Shown piece by piece: positions 45,423-53,836 of a stretch of DNA of 64,000 nt. The notes under the pieces are model-generated. The model was not told where the DNA came from and did not search any database. It saw nothing but the letters and a program-made list of their open reading frames with translations. How positions within the stretch are numbered: the first letter of the stretch is position 1; every line of letters starts with the position of its first letter. The stretch covers positions 434,001-498,000 of the forward strand of contig CBDBCK010000028.1 of assembly GCA_965203345.1 (NCBI GenBank). The letters are read 5' to 3'. A program made the translations under genes and the position numbers. Source of the stretch: CBDBCK01 sp965203345. Its GTDB lineage: Bacteria > Chloroflexota > Dehalococcoidia > Lucifugimonadales > Lucifugimonadaceae.

Positions 45423-46172
45423 TCAGCTGGACTGATTTACGTGCAAACCACACTCTTTGGCGTCGTCTTTGATCTCCCACCACCAGCGGCCGGCTCGTAT
45501 GTCCTCTCCAGGCTTGACCGCTCTTGTGCAAGGAGCACACCCTATAGAGGGATAGCCTTTGTCGTGTAGTTCGTTGTACGGGACGTCATTCTCACTTATA
45601 TAGTTGCGTACCTGATCGAACGACCAGTTGGCAATCGGACTTATTTTCCATGTGCCGCGTGCTGCTTCCCACTCTACGGTCTTTATCCCGTTGCGACCCG
45701 AACTTTGGCTCCTGCGCAGGCCGGTTATCCAGGCAGAAACCCCGGACAGAGCCCTGTTGAGAGGTTCCACTTTCCGAATATGGCAGCAGAGCTTACGGTT
45801 TTCCACTCCATGATAGAACAGGTTGACTCCCTTCTCTCTGACCATCTTGGCGACCGATTCCATGTCTGGATAGAATGCCTCAATGTCCACGCCGTACCTG
45901 GACTTCACCCTGTCCATCAAGTCGTAGGTATCGCCGGGTAGTCGCAGGGTGTCCAGAGTTATCAGGCGTGCTTCGGGGTTTATCTTCCAAAACATGTCGA
46001 ACAGCGCCATATCCTCAAGTCCTAATGATGAGACAAGAGCAACGTCACGGCCAAACGCGTTGCTTGCCCAGGAAAGTATCTCCGCTGGTTCGGCCGTCTC
46101 GAAACGGTCGTTTAGCGTAGACTCCTCCGATTGGGTAGGTTTCGGCGTAGCGCTTTGTATCTGCGTGGTCAT
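45423..46172 (-). CDS. cysH: Phosphoadenylyl/adenylyl-sulfate reductase
   Basis: CysH reduces activated sulfate to sulfite. The 249-residue protein has the nucleotide-binding N-domain ('LVSSLGLEDMALFDMFWKI'), 'TGLRRSQS', and the catalytic Cys in 'ECGLHV' at the C-terminus. The paired cysteines 'CCHIRKVEPL' and 'CAPCTRAV' are ligands of the 4Fe-4S cluster typical of enzymes that use APS rather than PAPS. AGGAGGAG lies before the ATG. A terminator hairpin and a long leader upstream suggest attenuation control. It feeds the sulfite reductase and MetY. Confidence 0.93.
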   Translation of the reverse strand: MTTQIQSATPKPTQSEESTLNDRFETAEPAEILSWASNAFGRDVALVSSLGLEDMALFDMFWKINPEARLITLDTLRLPGDTYDLMDRVKSRYGVDIEAFYPDMESVAKMVREKGVNLFYHGVENRKLCCHIRKVEPLNRALSGVSAWITGLRRSQSSGRNGIKTVEWEAARGTWKISPIANWSFDQVRNYISENDVPYNELHDKGYPSIGCAPCTRAVKPGEDIRAGRWWWEIKDDAKECGLHVNQSS

Positions 46173-46226
46173 TGTGTTCTCCTCCTGAGTGTATCCATTG
46201 TTCTGTCTTCAGCTTTGGTTAAAAAG

Positions 46227-46259
46227 AAAACGCCCGAGGCGTTTGCCGTCGGGCGTTTT
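46227..46259 (-). terminator. Intrinsic terminator/attenuator in the cysH leader
   Basis: AAAACGCCCGA (46227-46237) pairs perfectly with TCGGGCGTTTT (46249-46259), and the loop can add GGC/GCC. On the minus strand the stem is followed by TTTTCTTTTT, a classical terminator tail. It ends 54 bases before cysH, with no gene on the minus strand above it up to the start of crcB, so it can only act on the cysH leader transcript. Confidence 0.8.
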
Positions 46260-46281
46260 GCTTGCTTGTTCTTTATCGTGG

Positions 46282-46373
46282 TCAGCTACAGCGCACGCTC
46301 AGACGGTATCTCGTTGTACAACAACAGACGCAGAGCATAGCAACCTCTTGTGAGTTCTCATTTATGTAGCTAA
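46282..46373 (-). promoter_or_regulatory. Structured cysH leader with a closing stem and small upstream frame
   Basis: In the cysH leader TTAGCTACA (46373-46365) can pair with TGTAGCTGA (46290-46282), nine pairs with one G-U, closing a domain of about 90 bases directly before the terminator. Inside it, an ATG at 46361 opens a 20-codon frame to TGA at 46299 with one Cys codon ('RLLCSAS'). This is the shape of a riboswitch or of leader-peptide attenuation. I do not recognise a known riboswitch class. Confidence 0.5.
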
Positions 46374-46397
46374 AGTTGGTAAGCATAATTCATAACT

Positions 46398-46403
46398 ATT
46401 ATA
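46398..46403 (-). promoter_or_regulatory. Likely -10 element of the cysH transcript
   Basis: A TATAAT hexamer read on the minus strand, placed about 20 bases before the structured leader. The -35 region at the proper distance is poor, so an activator may be needed. The rest of the gap to crcB (46410-46660) has no gene; it holds one stem (CCAGG...CCTGG, 46571-46608). Confidence 0.5.
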
Positions 46404-46667
46404 TACAGCTGTTTCGGCGACTGGTGGAGTTTCCGTATCAGATTACCATACCTTTCAACGTATTCGTGTCCTGAATACGCCAATGCTACCCGTTTTCCTC
46501 GATAGGAGAGGCTTGGCAGGGTAGGCTTTCAGATTTGATACTCTTTTTATAATTATGGTTGTGCATACAGCCAGGACTTTGATGAAGTGAAAAGGGTAAA
46601 GTGCCTGGATTACAACTACGGTGATTGTAAACAAGTCAAGAGTCATTAGTAGAGAGACGGGGATCAA

Positions 46668-47045
46668 ATGGAAAAGCTACTGTTAATAGCAGCGGGTGGC
46701 GCGGCGGGTGCTGTGTCCCGGTTCCTGGTGGCAAGCATGTTTGCACGTATTGCGCCGGGGTTTCCTTGGGGCGTGCTTGTTGTAAACGTAGTGGGAGCTT
46801 TCCTGTTCGGCGCACTGTGGTCTGCAAGCTCGGATCGTGAATGGATAAGCCAAACGATGCGAGACGCGGTGTTTATAGGGTTTCTGGGAGCGATGACTAC
46901 CTTTTCCACTTTTGCCTTCAACAACCTCCAGCTGGCAAGTGCGGGAGCCTGGAAGGCGTTGGCAGCGAACATTCTGCTGAACAACGTAGCGGCAATAGCC
47001 GCTGTATGGCTTGGGGTGAGGTGGGGCAGAACGCTGGCCGGCTAG
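46668..47045 (+). CDS. crcB: Fluoride efflux transporter CrcB
   Basis: CrcB/Fluc proteins are small dual-topology fluoride channels. The 125-residue protein has four helices and the family signatures 'GGAAGAVSRFLVASMFAR', 'WGVLVVNVVGAFLFG' (Asn of the pore) and 'GFLGAMTTFSTFAFN' (the TTFSTF motif with its Phe box). GGGG lies just before the ATG. A fluoride riboswitch was looked for upstream and not found. Only one copy is present, so it would work as a homodimer. Confidence 0.93.
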   Translation: MEKLLLIAAGGAAGAVSRFLVASMFARIAPGFPWGVLVVNVVGAFLFGALWSASSDREWISQTMRDAVFIGFLGAMTTFSTFAFNNLQLASAGAWKALAANILLNNVAAIAAVWLGVRWGRTLAG

Positions 47046-47120
47046 ACGTCGGGCGAGGGTGACGAAAAACCGCCTACAAACGTATACATGTATTGAGGCA
47101 GGTTTTGGGTCTGTGAATTT

Positions 47121-48062
47121 TTACGCGGAAGTCTTGTTCTTTCCGTTGTACCAACTATCGGGCAGATCCAAGCCCGTTGCATTTTTGGAGAGTTCCCATA
47201 AAGCAGCGCCTGTCTCTCTGCTTAGTGCCTTCTCGTTGACCTTCATTTTTGTCGGTGATCCTCGTAGGTTGAAGAATGAGGAGGGCGCGTAGTAATCTCC
47301 AGGTTTTACCTCTTCACGTGTAGCCACAATAAGCGGAGGCAGTGCTCCATGTTCCGCGGAGTGCGTAAGTAGCCCTCCCAATGACATCAGGCTAAACATA
47401 CGACTGGAATTTCTGCCTAATTCCGTGCGGGTGAAGCCTGGAGAGGCAGCGGTTGACCTGATGTTCTTATCCGCTGCAATGCACCTGCGCTGAAGTTCCA
47501 CGGTGAAGACCAGATTTGCGAACTTGCTGATCGAATAACCCGAGAAGCGGTTGAGTCTCAAGTCTTTAGGGTCAAATTTTCTGAAGTCCACACGGCGACC
47601 AGATGACTCCGCAGAGCTGGTAACGTTTACGATTCCAGGTTCTGAAGTCTCCGCCAATGATTCTACTAGCAACATGGTCAGTGCAAAGTGTCCAAGGTGG
47701 TTTATGCCGAACTGGGCGTCAAATCCTTCTTTCGTTTGATCGCGGAGGAACATAACGCCAGCGTTGTTAATCAGAAGGTCGAGCTTGCTACGTTCCTTTT
47801 TGAACTTTTCACTGAAATCCCGCACCGAGTCCAGGCTATTCAGGTCCATCTGCATCACTTCCACGTCTGCATCTGGAGCGTCAGTCTTGATGCTTTGCAT
47901 AGCGCGCTTGCCACGCTCCACGCTCCTGCATGCCATAACTACAGAGGCGCCTTTTGTTGCCAGAGCCTTGGCCATAACGAAACCTATACCGGTGTTGGCT
48001 CCTGTTACTATTACCGTCTTTCCATCTTGGGATGGCATGTCTTCAGTTGTCCAGGTTCGCAT
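47121..48062 (-). CDS. Short-chain dehydrogenase/reductase (retinol dehydrogenase-like)
   Basis: A 313-residue classical SDR. It has the NADP-binding 'VTGANTGIGFVMAKALA' followed by 'ACRSVERG' (Arg favouring NADP), 'LINNAGVMF', the catalytic 'YSISK' and 'STAASPGFTRTELGR'. The extended form resembles vertebrate-type retinol dehydrogenase and WWOX-like SDRs, which act on hydrophobic alcohols and aldehydes. The substrate cannot be predicted. It converges with crcB (75 bases between stops) and follows the ABC ATPase pair on the same strand. Confidence 0.88.
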   Translation of the reverse strand: MRTWTTEDMPSQDGKTVIVTGANTGIGFVMAKALATKGASVVMACRSVERGKRAMQSIKTDAPDADVEVMQMDLNSLDSVRDFSEKFKKERSKLDLLINNAGVMFLRDQTKEGFDAQFGINHLGHFALTMLLVESLAETSEPGIVNVTSSAESSGRRVDFRKFDPKDLRLNRFSGYSISKFANLVFTVELQRRCIAADKNIRSTAASPGFTRTELGRNSSRMFSLMSLGGLLTHSAEHGALPPLIVATREEVKPGDYYAPSSFFNLRGSPTKMKVNEKALSRETGAALWELSKNATGLDLPDSWYNGKNKTSA

Positions 48063-48107
48063 ATTCGATAAGCTTTCTTATTTCTTGGATAACGGACAGT
48101 AAATGTA

Positions 48108-49160
48108 TCAGTTCTGTTCGTAAATATGACAAGCTGTGAAGTGGTCTTTGGCTCTGTAAACTTTTAGGAGAGGTTCCTTGTTTTCACACACGTCTCCCAG
48201 CTTCTTGAAGCAACGCGGGTTGAAAGAGCACCCGGAGGGTGGATCGAGGGGGGAAGGCACCTCTCCTTGAAGCACAATCTCCTCCCGTCTGATGTTTGGA
48301 TGAGACGGGAGAGCCGCCGACAACAATGCTTGAGAATATGGATGCTGTGGATCCGTGAACAGATCTTCGGTTCTGCCTATCTCTCTTACCTTCCCCAGGT
48401 ACATTACGGCCGTGGTGTGGCACATGTACCGGACGGTTGCGAGATTATGCGCTATCATCAGATACGCGACGCCGTGCTCGCTCTGCAAATCTACAAGCAG
48501 GTTCAGTATCTGGGCGCGGATGGAAACGTCAAGGGCGGATACCGGCTCGTCAAGTACTATCAGCTTGGGTTCAAGTGCCAGAGCTCTTGCGATTCCTATA
48601 CGTTGTCTTTGGCCTCCAGAGAACTCGTGAGGGTAGAGGTTGCCTTGATAAGGATTTAGTCCGACCTCTTCCATAAGCCCGCCGACACGGTTCTGTATCT
48701 GTTTTTTCGTCATTGGGGAAGCTATGTCAAGAGGCTCACCTACGATGCTACGGACACGCATGCGCGGGTTCATAGATGACCATGGATCCTGAAAGACTGC
48801 CTGCACTGATCGCCTGTACCGCTTTCGCGCTTCGCTACCTGACTTGGCAAGATCTTCTCCTTCAAAGAATATCTGCCCTGCAGTAGGAGTCTCCAGACCT
48901 AGTATCAACTTGGCGGTCGTTGTCTTGCCGCATCCGGATTCACCGACGAGGCCGAACGTCTCACCTGTGCTTACGTCAAAGCTTACACCGTCTACCGCCT
49001 TTAGTCTCTTGGATTGCCCTAAGCCGAATAGACTCGTACCTACTGGGAACCATCTTTTTAGGTTACGCACCTGCAGTATTGGTTCGCTTATAGGAGTAGG
49101 CAGTCCTGGCACTTCGGGTACGTTACTTTGTGTAGGTTTATCTGTGATAACTGTATCCAT
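48108..49160 (-). CDS. Oligopeptide/nickel-type ABC transporter ATPase (OppF-like)
   Basis: A 350-residue ATPase of the Opp/Dpp class: Walker A 'GLVGESGCGKTTTAKLI', signature 'EFSGGQRQRIGIARAL', Walker B 'LIVLDEPVSALD', and the C-terminal oligo_HPY extension with cysteines ('CSFNPRCFKKLGDVC') that bind an iron-sulfur cluster in some members. GTGGAG lies before the ATG. It is paired with the OppD-like gene 27 bases upstream. No permease or binding protein is in the window, so the ATPases must serve a transporter coded elsewhere. Confidence 0.9.
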   Translation of the reverse strand: MDTVITDKPTQSNVPEVPGLPTPISEPILQVRNLKRWFPVGTSLFGLGQSKRLKAVDGVSFDVSTGETFGLVGESGCGKTTTAKLILGLETPTAGQIFFEGEDLAKSGSEARKRYRRSVQAVFQDPWSSMNPRMRVRSIVGEPLDIASPMTKKQIQNRVGGLMEEVGLNPYQGNLYPHEFSGGQRQRIGIARALALEPKLIVLDEPVSALDVSIRAQILNLLVDLQSEHGVAYLMIAHNLATVRYMCHTTAVMYLGKVREIGRTEDLFTDPQHPYSQALLSAALPSHPNIRREEIVLQGEVPSPLDPPSGCSFNPRCFKKLGDVCENKEPLLKVYRAKDHFTACHIYEQN

Positions 49161-49187
49161 ATTATGGTCTCCACTTACAGTTTTTAT

Positions 49188-50228
49188 TTACCAAGGGTTC
49201 CAGCAATTGTACTGTTGACCATCTGGAGTTGTTTCCGTAGGTGGATACTCCTCTTCGCATCTTTCAGTGGCTCTGTTGCACCGAACTGCGAAAGGACACC
49301 CCTTTGGAATGTTATATAAGAGCGGAGGCTGACCGTCTATCTGCGGAAGCCGTCCCGTCTTCTCTTCCAACTTGGGCACAGAGTCTATTAAGGCTCGCGT
49401 GTAAGGATGGCGCGGCGTGTTGAATATCTGGAATACGTCGCCGGTTTCTACTATCTTGCCTGCGTACATAACGGCCACTCTGTCGCACATTTTGGCGACT
49501 ATGCCGAAGTCGTGAGTTATGAATACTATTCCTACCCCTTCTTCTGCCTGTATCTGTTTCAGCAGACGCAGGTAGGCGGCCTGTATCGTTACGTCAAGCG
49601 AGGTTGTCGGTTCGTCGGCTATTATGACTGACGGTGCAGACGATATTCCTATCGCGCCAACGACCCTCTGGCGCATTCCGCCCGAAAGCTGATGGGGATA
49701 GTCTTTCGCCCTAAGTTCGGGAGCAGGGATGCGCACCTTCTTCAAGGCGTCCAGTATCTTGTTCCATAGCTCCGCCCCTTTCGAGTTCTGGTGTATAGAG
49801 ATGGCCTCTCCAACCTGATTCCTGATGGTAAAAACTGGATTCAGAGCGGTTAAGGGATCCTGAAGAATCATCGAAATCTCTCCGCCTCTTACACGCGTCA
49901 TGTCTTTCTCAGGCAGTTTGAGGATATTCCTGCCGTTCAGTATTACTTCGCCATCTACTATCTCCCCTGGCGGCGACGGGATGAGCCTCATTACCGAAAG
50001 GGCGGTAACGGATTTTCCTGAACCAGACTCCCCCACTACTCCCAAAGTCTCACCTTTTCTAAGGCTGTAGCTGACGCCGTCTACTGCCTTGACGGTTCCC
50101 CAGCGAGTAGTGAAGTAAGTTTTGAGATTTTTTACATCTAGGACGACCTCTTCGGATACGGACTCGGGGCCAAAGCGATCGCTGTGAATTGTCTCTTCTA
50201 TAGTATTAGTCTCTGGGGTGGTAGTCAT
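49188..50228 (-). CDS. Oligopeptide/nickel-type ABC transporter ATPase (OppD-like)
   Basis: The partner ATPase of 346 residues, with Walker A 'GVVGESGSGKSVTALSV', signature 'QLSGGMRQRVVGAIG', Walker B 'VIIADEPTTSLD' and the C-terminal oligo_HPY segment with cysteines ('CPFAVRCNRATERC'). The start at 50228 has GGAG five bases upstream; the longer frame from TTG at 50246 is less likely. OppD and OppF heterodimers power import of peptides or other small solutes. The two are co-transcribed, perhaps with the SDR downstream. Confidence 0.9.
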   Translation of the reverse strand: MTTTPETNTIEETIHSDRFGPESVSEEVVLDVKNLKTYFTTRWGTVKAVDGVSYSLRKGETLGVVGESGSGKSVTALSVMRLIPSPPGEIVDGEVILNGRNILKLPEKDMTRVRGGEISMILQDPLTALNPVFTIRNQVGEAISIHQNSKGAELWNKILDALKKVRIPAPELRAKDYPHQLSGGMRQRVVGAIGISSAPSVIIADEPTTSLDVTIQAAYLRLLKQIQAEEGVGIVFITHDFGIVAKMCDRVAVMYAGKIVETGDVFQIFNTPRHPYTRALIDSVPKLEEKTGRLPQIDGQPPLLYNIPKGCPFAVRCNRATERCEEEYPPTETTPDGQQYNCWNPW

Positions 50229-50407
50229 AAGCTCTCCGTTCAACAATTATCGGGCTGAAATCAGGTGATAACAGGTAGGATTTTGTACTTCAAGATACCA
50301 CAGTATAGGAACGTTTAGGTTGCATATAGGGCCTTCCCCAAGCCAACGCTCAAAGATATCAGACGTCGTTCCGTTTTTCGCGTCTCATCTACGGGTTTGA
50401 GGCGAAT

Positions 50408-51778
50408 TTATAACTCTGATTCCAAACGCTTTATACTTTTGTCTAGAGCGTCCGCTATAAAGTCTGCCTCTTCTTCGGACAGAATGAGTGGCGGACATAG
50501 TGATATTACGTCTCCGGCTCTAAACGAGACGATGCCGTTTTCGTACAAGATATGGGGTAAGCGCTGTGCAAGTTGTGCTGACTCAGGGAACGGTTGCCGG
50601 GTCGTTTGGTCGGCTACAAGCTCTATCGCCCATAGTAGACCTATACCGCGCACGTCGCCTACTATCTTATGACGCGACTTTATGCCTTCCAGCTTTTCTC
50701 TCAGTATTGGTTCCATACGTTCAGCGTTTTCTACAAGGTCTTCCCTTTGGAATATGTCCAGGTTTGCAAGTGCGGCGACGCACGCTAACGGATGTCCTCC
50801 AAACGTAATGAGATGCTTCAGTGTTTCATCAGGTCCGCCTATGAAGGAATCAGCTACTTTCTGTGTTACTATGGCAGCCCCAAGAGGTGCGTATCCGCTG
50901 GTCATAGCCTTTGCCACGGTGGTGATATCAGGCTTCACATTCCAATGATCAGTAGCAAAGTATCGGCCTGTCCGTCCGAACCCGGTTATTACCTCATCTG
51001 CAATAAGCAACACATTGTACTTATCAGCTATTTCCCTCAGTCTGTGCCAGTAAGCCGGAGGAGGGGGATGTATGCCTGCCGCGGCGGATACTGGTTCCGC
51101 TATTATCGCAGCAACTGTTTTAGGATCTGCATGTCTTATGGCCGCCTCAAACTCATCCGCGCACCTCACCGCCGCGTCCGTTTTGGAGCCTCCGAAAGGG
51201 ACACGGTACGAGTCCCAGTTAGTTACGTATAGCGCTCCCGGCATTTCGGGTCCCATCGGGTCGGCGGCCAAAGCACGCCCTAAGCTGACCGCCATAGCTG
51301 TAGCTCCATGGTATGAATATCGTCGTGACACCACTTTGTAGGCGCCCGGCTTGCCGTTCAGACTTTGCCATTTCTTTGCCATCTTAACGGCGGTTTCTAC
51401 GGCCTCGGAGCCACCAGAAGTAAAGAACACTCGCGCGTTCTTATCGTGATATAGAGACGCTATCCGCCCAGCTAGTTCTATCTGGCATGGTAGGGCGGAC
51501 CCGGAAGGCGGGGACTCTATAGCTAACGCTTGATGGTATATGGCCTCGGCTATCTCCGTCCGACCGTAGCCTGCTGCCTTGTACCACAGTCCCGCCATTG
51601 CGTCCAGCAAACGTTTGCCTTCGGCATCCTCCACCCATACCCCTTCGCCCTTGACGAATATCTTGAGTTGTCCGCGCCAGTCTTTAGTCTGCGCTCCGTG
51701 TATGAATAAGTGATCAGCGGCTGTCTGCTGCAGACGTTCTATAGTATCGCCGGGAAGTGTATATGTGTAATCACTCAT
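50408..51778 (-). CDS. Class III PLP-dependent aminotransferase
   Basis: A 456-residue enzyme of the omega-aminotransferase group, which moves an amino group between an amine or omega-amino acid and pyruvate or 2-oxoglutarate. Visible are 'FFTSGGSEAVETAVKMAKKW', 'YHGATAMAVSLG', the PLP-contact 'LLIADEVITGFGRTGRYFA' (split), and the Schiff-base Lys in 'TVAKAMTSGYAPLGA'. The form resembles taurine-, putrescine- or beta-alanine-pyruvate aminotransferases. No neighbour settles the substrate; the peptide-type ABC ATPases upstream suggest use of an imported amine. Confidence 0.88.
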   Translation of the reverse strand: MSDYTYTLPGDTIERLQQTAADHLFIHGAQTKDWRGQLKIFVKGEGVWVEDAEGKRLLDAMAGLWYKAAGYGRTEIAEAIYHQALAIESPPSGSALPCQIELAGRIASLYHDKNARVFFTSGGSEAVETAVKMAKKWQSLNGKPGAYKVVSRRYSYHGATAMAVSLGRALAADPMGPEMPGALYVTNWDSYRVPFGGSKTDAAVRCADEFEAAIRHADPKTVAAIIAEPVSAAAGIHPPPPAYWHRLREIADKYNVLLIADEVITGFGRTGRYFATDHWNVKPDITTVAKAMTSGYAPLGAAIVTQKVADSFIGGPDETLKHLITFGGHPLACVAALANLDIFQREDLVENAERMEPILREKLEGIKSRHKIVGDVRGIGLLWAIELVADQTTRQPFPESAQLAQRLPHILYENGIVSFRAGDVISLCPPLILSEEEADFIADALDKSIKRLESEL

Positions 51779-51954
51779 TGGTTCGGTTACTCCATTCTGC
51801 AGTTGTGTTTACAGGGTACATCACTCTATTTTTTGATTTGCCCCAGTTTATAGTAAGCCGTTCAAATATATAAGTTAATCCTTAATCGGACGTTTATGAG
51901 TAATCCTTGCGCATAACCTACCCTTTTGCTAAGAAGAAAAACGGCTATCTTTAC

Positions 51955-52599
51955 TCATTGTGAGGATTTAGGGTTAGATTCGTAATGGGTTTTATCCTTT
52001 TTCTTGTCCGCCAACCACGCTTCGGTGAATCGCCACAAGGCACTTATGGACGTCCCTATTGCAAGTATCCATAAAGCCCAGACAGGTGTCTGGGCCAGCA
52101 GAAACGCTACAGTTATGATCACTCGTTCCGGCCTGGTGAAAAAGCCCGCGGATCCGGCAAGTCCCAACGCTTCAGCTCTAGCTCGGGTGTAGCTCACCAT
52201 AACGGAGCCCATGAAAGCGACGAACGTCAATACTGCAGCCGTCTGGTTCTGATTTTCGCCGGCAGTGTAGTAAATCAGTAGCCCTAGCAAGACGGCTCCC
52301 TCCTGTAGCCTGTCAAAAACGGAATCCATGAGCGCGCCTCGGCGGGACGTCTTGTTGCTTCGACGTGCAACCGATCCATCAAGTAAGTCCAGAATCGCGC
52401 CAAAAGCCACAACAATTCCGGCTTGCCAGAACTGTCCCGTAGCTGCGAGATACGCAGCGCCGGCTGCCGCTAGCAGTCCGGCGGTTGTCAAAGCGACTGG
52501 GGTTACGCCAAGACGAACAAGGAAGGATGAGACCGGCTCTTCAAACCAACGCGCTAATATCCCGCGCAAAGCATAACGGACAGGCTGAAGAGTACGCAA
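51955..52599 (-). CDS. CDP-alcohol phosphatidyltransferase (phosphatidylinositol-phosphate synthase-like)
   Basis: This 214-residue membrane enzyme has the full CDP-alcohol signature D-x2-DG-x2-AR-x8-G-x3-D-x3-D ('DLLDGSVARRSNKTSRR' then 'GALMDSVFDR') and five or six helices. It joins a CDP-diacylglycerol to an alcohol phosphate. The following pimA-like and ino1 genes point to inositol 1-phosphate as acceptor, as in actinobacteria. It starts at TTG, eight bases after the pimA-like stop, so it is translated from the same message. Phosphatidylglycerophosphate synthase is the alternative. Confidence 0.85.
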   Translation of the reverse strand: MRTLQPVRYALRGILARWFEEPVSSFLVRLGVTPVALTTAGLLAAAGAAYLAATGQFWQAGIVVAFGAILDLLDGSVARRSNKTSRRGALMDSVFDRLQEGAVLLGLLIYYTAGENQNQTAAVLTFVAFMGSVMVSYTRARAEALGLAGSAGFFTRPERVIITVAFLLAQTPVWALWILAIGTSISALWRFTEAWLADKKKDKTHYESNPKSSQ

Positions 52600-52607
52600 C
52601 TCGAAGC

Positions 52608-53747
52608 TTATGCTATGACGGTCGTCTTGCGGATAACCGATTCGTAAATATCTGATATTTCCTCGGCGATTTTAGACCACCTGAACTTTTCAACATGGGT
52701 CTTGCCATTGTTTGACAACCTGGAACGGAGGGAGGGATTCTGTATGAGCCGTTCTAGAGCCTGTGCTAGAGCGTGTTCATTTTTTGGTGGAACCAGCAGC
52801 GCCTGTTCGCCGTCTTTCACCACGTTGCGGAACCCGGAAATATTGGAAGCTACAACAGGGATACCTGCTGCCAGAGCTTCACAAAGTATCATCCCGAAGC
52901 TTTCCCGTCCTGTATTTGGAGCACAGAATATATCGGCGTGCTGATATAGAGCCGCAAGATCTTCAGGTGGCAACACTCCGGTAAACAGTACGTCATTTAT
53001 GCCACGCTCGGCCATGAGCCGTTCCGATCGACTGTCTGTAGCTTCGGAACCCGCGACTATGAGCCGCAGATTATGATACTTCCATTTGAGGATAGAGTAA
53101 GCCCCAAGCAGGTACTGGAAGCCTTTGCGTGGTTCTGCGGCGCGTCCCACGAAGAGTAGGTTTATGGACGAATCTTTGAGGAGTTTGGATCGCGGTCTGG
53201 ATACGGAAAATCTGGATATGTCTACCCCATTAGGGACAACCTGATACTCTCCCGGGAAGTAGCTGTTAACGTAACGCAAGGCTGCCTCAGATACCGCAAT
53301 CCTCGCCTTCAGCTTGTTGATAGCGTTGCCAAAGAGAGGCTTGAACAGGACGTAAGCTTTACCAACTCCTTCGTTATAAGCATGAAAAGTTCCCACCAGA
53401 GGACACTTAGCCAGATAAGCACTCCTCACGGAGAGGAAGGGCATCATAGGTTCGTGGATGTGGACTACGTCGTAGTGTGAGTTGAAGAGCGAGTCCTTCA
53501 GGCGGGACTCCTTCCATATGCTGATCCAGAGCCTTGTTATGGAGCCTGCCGCTGGCCAGGGGACCGCACTCCCGACGTCCACCAAATGCAAATTGGATAT
53601 ATCCTGGACGGGTCTGTTCTTGCTGCAGGGAGCTAATAGGCTGACCTTGTGTCCCATTGAGACCAGCTCCTTGCCTAATGCGGCAGTATGTGTCTGAACT
53701 CCGCCTGGATAGGAGAGGTCGTACGGGCAGACTAAGGCGATTCTCAT
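52608..53747 (-). CDS. GT4 glycosyltransferase, PimA-like (phosphatidylinositol mannosyltransferase)
   Basis: A 379-residue GT-B enzyme. The N-terminus 'MRIALVCPYDLSYPGGVQTH' with the glycine loop matches PimA, which puts the first mannose from GDP-mannose on phosphatidylinositol. Also conserved are 'DVVHIHEPMMPFLS', 'VPNGVDISRF', 'LFVGRAAEPRKGFQYLL' and the E-x7-E region 'RESFGMILCEALAAGIPVV'. The genetic context with ino1 and the phosphatidyltransferase strongly supports a role in phosphatidylinositol mannoside-like lipids. It would act at the inner face of the cell membrane. Confidence 0.87.
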   Translation of the reverse strand: MRIALVCPYDLSYPGGVQTHTAALGKELVSMGHKVSLLAPCSKNRPVQDISNLHLVDVGSAVPWPAAGSITRLWISIWKESRLKDSLFNSHYDVVHIHEPMMPFLSVRSAYLAKCPLVGTFHAYNEGVGKAYVLFKPLFGNAINKLKARIAVSEAALRYVNSYFPGEYQVVPNGVDISRFSVSRPRSKLLKDSSINLLFVGRAAEPRKGFQYLLGAYSILKWKYHNLRLIVAGSEATDSRSERLMAERGINDVLFTGVLPPEDLAALYQHADIFCAPNTGRESFGMILCEALAAGIPVVASNISGFRNVVKDGEQALLVPPKNEHALAQALERLIQNPSLRSRLSNNGKTHVEKFRWSKIAEEISDIYESVIRKTTVIA

Positions 53748-53836
53748 GAGCTATATGTTATACCGATTCGTATTCTGGTTGTTACTTTAATCCTGGGCCA
53801 GGTTTGGTGGGAATCACATAGTCAGTTCGGCTGGGT

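Noticed and set aside
46560..46667. Fluoride riboswitch before crcB
   Set aside because: The conserved fluoride-motif core was not seen; only a simple CCAGG/CCTGG stem is present.
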